Source: Symbiodinium natans (lineage: Eukaryota; Sar; Dinophyceae; Suessiales; Symbiodiniaceae). From it: a DNA stretch of 64,000 bases. Shown here in pieces: positions 58,118-64,000 of this stretch. Location of the stretch: positions 703,022 through 767,021 of the forward strand of contig CAJNDS010002302.1 of assembly GCA_905221605.1 (NCBI GenBank), given 5' to 3'. The notes under the pieces were generated by a model, which saw only the letters and a program-made list of their open reading frames with translations, did no database searches and was not told the origin of the DNA. Each line of letters opens with the position of its first letter. Positions within the stretch are counted from its first letter, which is position 1. Position numbers and translations under genes: made by a program.

Positions 58118-58320
58118 GTGGCTATCCCATCTCTCCGAGATGTACAAGCAGCAACACAGACAGAAGCTGCCCTCGGCAATTTCTTTGGGCATGGGACTTT
58201 GAAGCTAATCACCGGCCTCTCTGGCCAGCCCGAAATACCTACAACACAGCGACGGGTGGTGGGTGTAGCTGTTTTTCCCCCAGAGAGTGCTTGGATTTCC
58301 CGGTGTCGCGGTGAGCTACA
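58118..58320 (+). CDS. Exon-like frame, unknown
   Basis: Reads LRDVQAATQTEAALGNFFGH, GTLKLITGLSGQPEIPTTQR, RVVGVAVFPPESAW. Two other + frames are open over part of it (including MPWLSHLSEMYKQQHRQKL), so the true frame is not certain. A C-rich run follows to 58400. Confidence 0.4.
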
Positions 58321-58419
58321 CCCAACCCCCCCCTTCCACCCCCCCCAGCCGCCCAACCAACCCCCACCCAACCCAACCCCCCCGCAACGCCCCCCCCAAA
58401 TGTTTTTTTGGGCCCACGG

Positions 58420-58960
58420 CCTGCACATCAATCTGACCTGTCATGAACTGCCATGCCACGCCAGTTTGCAGCTTCCCATCCTACAATATTGAGCTACATA
58501 GTCGATATATAGCTCTGTTTCGAGATTATACAGGGAAATATGGAGACAATACAGGCCTATATAGAAGCAGAAGGTGGGAGTAGTTTCAGGGTGTAGCGGT
58601 GAGGGTCTTAGACCACCCCTACCCCCGACCCACCAAACTCCCGAAGTCCAAGTTGCAGATGGTGTACTTGGGGAACTTGGGGAACATCTCGGGTGGGTAG
58701 AGAGCAGCACCGCACCATAGAGCCCTCATGCCTCAATACCTGAACTTTACGGGAGGGGATTTTATGGTTCAGGGGTTTTGGCGTGATTCGGGGGGCTTAG
58801 GGTTTACGGGAGTAGGGGAGGTAGAGTTGAGGGCTTAGGGGTTTAATATAGGGGTCTGACTGATTCCTACTAGTATTCCCTTATGGCCTCTTCATAATCA
58901 TGCTATAATAACTTTTTTTTCAAGTGTTGAGGGGGTTTAGGGGGTTAGGGGGTGCCGGGC
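58420..58960. other. No gene supported
   Basis: Unique sequence and heptamer decay; a minus 89-codon frame (58441-58710) is not convincing. Confidence 0.4.
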
Positions 58961-58964
58961 TCAG

Positions 58965-59046
58965 TTGCTGTTTTGGCCAAGCGCCGGGCCAGGCGTTCGC
59001 GAGCGAGACCCGTTTGCGAAGCCACTTGGCCGCAACGGCAGAAGCC
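58965..59046 (+). CDS. Exon-like fragment
   Basis: After CGGGCTCAG the frame reads LLFWPSAGPGVRERDPFAKP then LGRNGRS, continuing into CCCTAAAC-type sequence. Confidence 0.45.
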
Positions 59047-59399
59047 GAAACCCTAAACACAAAACCAAAAGCCCCAAATCTAAACCTTGAACCCTAAACC
59101 CTAAACCCTAAACCCTAAACACAAAACCAAAAGCCTTTAAACCTTGAACCCTAAACCCTAAACACAAAACCCAGAGCCCTAAACCCTGAGCCCTGAGCCA
59201 ACACTGTGTTCGGCTGTAGAGACTTGAGGCCCGAAGCTTTCAGGGTTTAGGGTTTAGGGTTTAGGGTTTAGGGTCTGGGTTTAGGGTTTAGGGTTTAGGG
59301 TTTAGGGTGGGGCTTTGCGGCTTGGGAGGGGTGAAGCCCCCAGAAGGCCCCACTGAGTGCTTCATCTTCATACTAAACTCCCTCTAGTCCCTGAACCCC

Positions 59400-59755
59400 T
59401 AAACGAACCCTAGACCCTAAACCCTAAACCCTAGACCCGAGGCCCTAGGCCCTAAACCCGAAACCCGAAACCCGAAACCCTAAACCCTAAACCCTAAGCC
59501 CTAAACCCTTAACCCGAAAACCTAAACCCTAAACCCTAAACCCTAACCCCTAAACCCTAAACCCTAAACCCTAAACCCTAAACCCTAAACCCTAAACCCT
59601 AAACCCTAAACCCTAAACCCTAAACCCTAAACCCTACACCCTAACCCCTAAACCCTAAAGCCTAAAGCCTAAACCCTACACCCTAAACCCTAAACCCTAA
59701 ACCCTAAACCCTAAACCCTAAACCCTAACCCCAAACCCCAAACCCTAACCTACCC
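59400..59755. repeat. CCCTAAA array with variants
   Basis: About 50 units with CCCGAAA, CCCTAGA and CCCTACA variants. Confidence 0.9.
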
Positions 59756-59780
59756 CAAGCCCCCAAAGCCTCGCGTGGAG

Positions 59781-59847
59781 GATTCCTCGAGTCGGCGCAG
59801 TTGCGGCTCGAGGGACTCGTGCCCATGGATGTCTGGACCCTGGCAGG
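59781..59847 (+). CDS. Internal exon
   Basis: Reads FLESAQLRLEGLVPMDVWTL then A, phase 2 at GG|GTTTAG. Strongly coding-like. Confidence 0.6.
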
Positions 59848-60137
59848 GTTTAGGGTTTAGGGTTTAGGATTTAGGGTGTAGGGTTTAGGTTTAAGGCTTA
59901 GCGTTTAGGGGTTTAAGGGTTTAGGGTTTCGAGTTTTAGGTTTTAGGGTTTAATGGTTTGAGGCTTAGGGTTTAGGGTTTGGAGGGTTTAAGGGGTCAGG
60001 GTTTAGGGTTTCTGGGTTTAGGGTGTAAGGGTTGAGGGTTTAGGGTAATTCGGAGGTTCAGGATACTTGCAACCCAGTTTCAAGTGTGGTTATAATAACC
60101 CAATAGTACGACCCCTAAGTCCCAGACGCAGATGAAG

Positions 60138-60384
60138 ATGTGGCACTTCGGACGGCGAAGGCGACATTCCGTTCCTGCCCTGGCAGGCCTACCGCGATGA
60201 CGTTTCCAGAGGAGAGACGGTGGGCCATTACCGAGCAGGCCATAGTCCCGGCCTACACGGCCTCTCCATCTTTGTACACTGGGAAACGAGGACTCGTTTC
60301 GGAATCTTCGTTTGGGGGAGAAGGGTGGCGGGCAAAGCCAGGCGGCTCCCAGCCAGCTGCAGGCTGCATGCACCAAGGCCCTGA
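60138..60384 (+). CDS. Terminal exon, unknown
   Basis: Best frame: CGTSDGEGDIPFLPWQAYRD, DVSRGETVGHYRAGHSPGLH, GLSIFVHWETRTRFGIFVWG, ending in TGA 60382. Two other long frames (one on each strand) overlap, but this one has the most protein-like composition. A diverged E element precedes it. Confidence 0.55.
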
Positions 60385-60439
60385 ACTACGGTTGAGGGTT
60401 TAGGGTTTAGGGATTACTTCGGTAGGGTTTAGGGCCTAG

Positions 60440-60536
60440 GGTTTAGGGTTAAGGGTTAGGGTTAAGGGTTAAGGGTTAAGGGTTAAGGGTTAAGGATTAA
60501 GGGTTAAGGGTTAAGGGTTAAGGGTTAAGGGTTAAC
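60440..60536. repeat. TTAAGGG heptamer block
   Basis: About 12 units of the variant TTAAGGG. Confidence 0.9.
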
Positions 60537-60720
60537 TGTCTTACTTAGCCCACAGATTTGGAGAAACAACAAAGGTTAACCTTGATTCGGTCTCCCGAAA
60601 CCCTAAACCCTAAACCCGAAACCCTAAACCCGAAACCCTAAACCCTAAACCCTAAACCCTAAACCCTAAACCCTAAACCCTAAACCCGAAACCCTAAACC
60701 CGAAACCCGAAAGATATTAG

Positions 60721-61095
60721 GGCCTGGGAGGTCGGTCCAGGATGCCCTGCTGCCGAAGGCATCAGCTTCAAATCTCGAATCGCGTAGTGCATTCCTGAAC
60801 TCTGATTTTAGGGGTTTGAGGTTTAGGGGTTTAATGGTTTAGGGGTTGTGGGGTTGAGGGGTTTAGAGGGTTTAGGTGCTTAGGGGCTTGGGGGTTTAGG
60901 GTTTAGGGGTTCAGGGTTTAGGGTTTAGGGGTTTAGGTTCTCGGGGCTAGGGGTTTCGGGGTTTAGAGCTTCTTCTAGGATCCGCAAAATATACTGGCTT
61001 CTCCAACAAACAAAGACATCACAGGCCGTGAGGTCGTGGGCTCTTCCGCAATCATGCTGAGGATGCCGGGTGCAGCTTCGGAGCTGCCGATATGA
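60721..61095 (+). CDS. Two exons, unknown protein C-terminus
   Basis: 60721-60813 reads GRSVQDALLPKASASNLESR then SAFLNSDFR and runs into TTTAGGG-like sequence. 60979-61095, after GCTTCTTCTAG, reads DPQNILASPTNKDITGREVV, GSSAIMLRMPGAASELPI, TGA 61093. Several GT positions in the array could give the phase-0 join required. Confidence 0.6.
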
Positions 61096-61249
61096 GGAAA
61101 AATAGTTGTTTAGGGTTCAGGGTTCAGGGTTTAGGGTTTAGGGTTTTGGGTTTTGGGTTTAGGGTTGCAACCTTATTTTGTGGTTCTTCTTGCCCTACGC
61201 TAACCATGAGCCTTGAAGTAGGCCCTACCTTTAAGCAACCCTGGACCCC

Positions 61250-61427
61250 GGACCCTAAAACGCTAGTGAAAGCTAGCCATGACAATGAACTTCTAGCACT
61301 TGCAGTCAGGAAGAGGGCACGCTGGACATGGACTGGAAACGCGAGGCACGGTGCTAGGGCTTCCAAGCACTATGAACTTTGGAGTTTTTTTTTGGGTCTA
61401 AGGCATAGGCGTTCGAGATGGATGTAG
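61250..61427 (+). CDS. Open frame, weak
   Basis: LVKASHDNELLALAVRKRAR then WTWTGNARHGARASKHYELW, stop at 61425. A minus frame overlaps completely. Confidence 0.3.
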
Positions 61428-62051
61428 GGAGATCCAGGGTTTTCCTACTACTATATTCTTCCTTATTACGGCTAATATAGGGATTATGATTTTTCATTCT
61501 TTTGGGGCTCTTCAGCAAGTAGTAGTTTTGGGTCCGAGGCATATAGGACTTTTATAGCAGGGTTCGGGGGTTGGGCCTGTGGGGTTTTCGGGTCTAGGGT
61601 TCGGGGTGTAGGGCTTATACAAAACCCAGAACCCAAACTCAACACCAGGTATGCGGCAAACTGGGATGGACCTGGCAGGTAGAAACTCCGAACGTAGAAC
61701 TCCGGACTATGACTTGGAGGTTCGTGGATCTTTAACATTTTGGCCTGGGGTTGTAAGTGGGGGTGTGTGGTTTAGGAAGTTTAGGAATCAGGTTTAGTTT
61801 TGCTTGCAGGTTCAGGCTCCTACATTGAGGGGTGATCTAGTGCTCTAGATTCTCCTTGGGTCCGGATAGCTCATATCAGCCCTGTCTTAAAACCTAAACC
61901 CAAAGCCCTGAGCCCTGATCCCGAATCCCGAATCCCTAAACCCTAAACCCTAAACCCTAAACCCTAAACCCTAAACCCTAAACCCGAAACCGTAAACCCT
62001 AAACCCTAAACCCTAAACCCTAAACCCTAAACCCTGAACCCCTTCCTGCAG

Positions 62052-62271
62052 CTGGCTGTGGCTTGAGGCGCTTTCCCTCCGCGAGATTGGGAACTGGCAC
62101 TTCGCGTGGGGCATCCCAAATCGTCCCGGAGCTTATAGGGTTTAGGGTTTGGGGTTTAGGGTTTAGGGTTAGGGTGTAGGGTTTAGGGTTTAGGGTTTAG
62201 GGTTTAGCGTTTAGGGTTTAGGGCCCAGGCTTCAGGGTTTAAGGGCTCAGAAGGGCCTCAACGTTACCTAA
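62052..62271 (+). CDS. Two exons, unknown protein C-terminus
   Basis: 62052-62139 after CTTCCTGCAG reads WLWLEALSLREIGNWHFAWG then IPNRPGAYR, phase 0 at AGG|GTTTAG. The intron 62140-62250 is mostly TTTAGGG and ends GGGCTCAG. 62251-62271 gives KGLNVT and TAA. The first exon is one of the most convincing in the window. Confidence 0.6.
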
Positions 62272-62409
62272 TCCCTATACCCTAAACCCTAAACCCTAAA
62301 CCCTAAACCCTAAACCCTAAACCCTAAACCCTAAACCCTAAACCCTAAGCCCTACACCCTGAACCCCAAACCCTATTTCACCCGTCTCGGGCTCGACTCA
62401 AGGGCCCCC

Positions 62410-62590
62410 CTAAACCCTAAACCCTAAACCCTAAACCCTAAACCCTAAACCCTAAACCCTAAACCCTAAACCCTAAACCCGAAACCCTAAACCCTAAATC
62501 CTGAACCCCAAACCCGAAACCCTAAACCCTAAACCCGAAACCCGAAACCCGAAACCCGAAACCCGAAACCCGAAACCCGAAACCCTAACC
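62410..62590. repeat. CCCTAAA array with CCCGAAA block
   Basis: Eight CCCGAAA units in a row at 62530-62586. Confidence 0.9.
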
Positions 62591-62850
62591 CCTGAAATCC
62601 TGAAGTCTAAAGCCCTATGCCCCAAAGGCCAGCACCACCTTAAACCCCAAATCTTACAACCCCGTGGCAAAAAAACCCTAAACCCCAAATTCAAACCCTA
62701 AGCCCTGTGCCCTAAACACCTTGAGCCTCAAAACCCAATAGCCCCGCAAGCCCAAAACTCGAATCCCTCAAACCCGAAAACCCTAAACCCTAAACCCCAA
62801 ACCCCAAAACCCCAAACCCTAAACCCGAAACCCTAAACCCTAAACCCCAG

Positions 62851-62943
62851 AGGCTCATGCACATCCCGGAGACGGCGGTGCTCGGCCGGGGATCCTTCGG
62901 CACCGTTTGGCGCGCCAAGGCAGGGAGGGGCACAGCGCATAGG
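62851..62943 (+). CDS. Protein kinase domain exon (glycine-rich loop)
   Basis: After TAAACCCCAG the frame reads RLMHIPETAVLGRGSFGTVW then RAKAGRGTAHR. LGRGSFGTVWRA fits the kinase subdomain I consensus GxGxFGxV; the next exon would be expected to start near the VAIK/AVK lysine, which is not in this exon. It ends AGG|GCTTAGGG, so a GC donor is likely. No later kinase exon was found to 64000. Confidence 0.75.
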
Positions 62944-63365
62944 GCTTAGGGCTTAGGGGTTTAGGGGTTTAGGGTTTAGGGTTTAGCGTTTAGGGTTTGG
63001 GGTTTCGGGTTTAGGGTTTAGGATTTGGAGTTTAGGGGTTTAGGGGTTAAGGGTTAGGTTTGAGGGTTTAGGGCGCAGGTTTCGGGGTTGGGTTGAGGGC
63101 TTTAGGGGTTTGGGGTTTGAGGTTTTGGGTTTAGGATTTAGGGATTAGGTTTGGGTTTAAATGGTTAAGGTTTTTGGGACTAGTGTTTTGGGCTTAGGGG
63201 AGAAGTTTTGAGCTCATAGTTTGAAGGGTTTGGGGTTTTGTTTAGTTTAGGGTTCTGGGGCTTAAGGAGGCTCAGATGTATTTCTACGGTTCTGGATCAC
63301 CAAGCTGAGAATTGGTGGGTTTAGGGTTTCGTGTTTAGGGTTTCGGATTTCTTACCAAAGAGGCA

Positions 63366-63700
63366 AATACCGGTGTTCTGGGCCTGGTCGCCAAAGGCAT
63401 GGACTCTTGTGACAGCTTTTCTTGTTCCACATCCTTGCGCTGTATGTTGCACAACGAGTCGAAAACGCGGTAAACACTTGTGTTTTGGGCATCGTCGCAA
63501 TTGGCATGGACGCTTGTGACAGCGTGTCCTGCTCCGCATCCTTGCGCAGTACGCTGCAAATACCAGCATTTTGGGAACGGATGCCATAGGCGTGGACGCT
63601 TGTGACACCTTTTTTTGTTCCACATCCTTGCGCAGTATGTTGTAAAAAGAGACAAGAACGCGGTAAATACCAGTGTTTTGTGCATGGACGCAATATATGA
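63366..63700. repeat. About 105-bp tandem repeat, three and a half copies
   Basis: Each unit holds GGCATGGACGCTTGTGACA, TGTTCCACATCCTTGCGC, and a CGCGGTAAATACC junction. Copies begin near 63366, 63473, 63555 and 63663, 70-85% alike. All minus frames stay open across it (up to 212 codons), which is a repeat effect. Confidence 0.8.
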
Positions 63701-64000
63701 ATGACGTTCTTATCTCACCTCCCCCCCCCGCCCCCAAAGTCGAACAACAGGAAAAGTGCAGGAAACACCGGAAAAAGGCAAAAAAGCACTGCGGCAACCC
63801 AGGACCCGCGGCCCAACTACCCAGATGCATCTCAAACACGTCCGCAACCTGTGCAGGATGCTCATACCGGACGCTGTTATGCAGTCCCTTGGCCTGGATT
63901 CTGGGTGCTGACCCTAAACCCTGAATCCTAAACCTGAAACCCGAAGCCTCAACCCTCAAGCCTCAACCCGAAACCCCAAACCCCAAACCCCAAACCCCAA

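Overview
The window is nuclear DNA from a dinoflagellate. This rests on two relics of the dinoflagellate trans-spliced leader (19/21 match at 12120-12140 on +, 21/22 match at 35079-35100 on -), on TTTAGGG heptamer arrays (the plant/dinoflagellate telomere type), on introns with GC or GA donors, on inverted-repeat elements lying inside introns, and on a decayed LINE reverse transcriptase. I see no operons, bacterial promoters, rRNA, tRNA or CRISPR arrays.

The whole window apart from about 12.13-16.60 kb alternates between interspersed TTTAGGG/CCCTAAA arrays (tens to hundreds of bases, both orientations) and islands of 50-250 bp. Many islands translate as short exons with a recognisable acceptor AG and a donor. 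On the + strand the donor is repeatedly the first GT of a TTTAGGG array (exon|GTTTAG...) and the acceptor the last TTTAG of an array (...TTTAG|exon). Minus-strand exons show the mirror image beside CCCTAAA arrays. At least six exon pairs (9.7, 16.8, 45.3, 48.6, 52.2 and 2.5 kb) join in an open frame when an array, or an array-led segment, is removed as an intron. Many long open frames in this window are only translations of heptamers, G-runs or minisatellites.

The best-resolved gene is on + at about 19.17-23.93 kb. It encodes a predicted membrane protein with a TIR/HET-like motif set (DEFISHSW, CIDQ, RLWCVFE). Eight exons from 19474 join phase-perfectly into 521 codons. Its introns hold two families of about 110-bp inverted-repeat elements (A twice, B twice), a 341-bp inverted-repeat element, and telomeric arrays. 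Other recognisable pieces are a protein-kinase glycine-loop exon (62851-62943) and a reverse-transcriptase fragment (35105-35450). About fifty further exon islands are clearly coding-like but I cannot name them.

The 12.13-16.60 kb stretch is free of telomeric arrays. It begins with a spliced-leader relic fused to a CCCTAAA array, continues through an A+T-rich island of different composition (about 12.94-14.05 kb), and ends with coding-like sequence whose frame changes. About ten families of short inverted-repeat, MITE/introner-like elements are scattered elsewhere. Two minisatellite loci, a 105-bp tandem repeat, an exact 420-bp-offset duplication, poly-G tracts and TA-rich simple sequence make up much of the rest.

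All exon calls come from reading frames and splice motifs by eye. Exon joins are models, and no transcript evidence was available.
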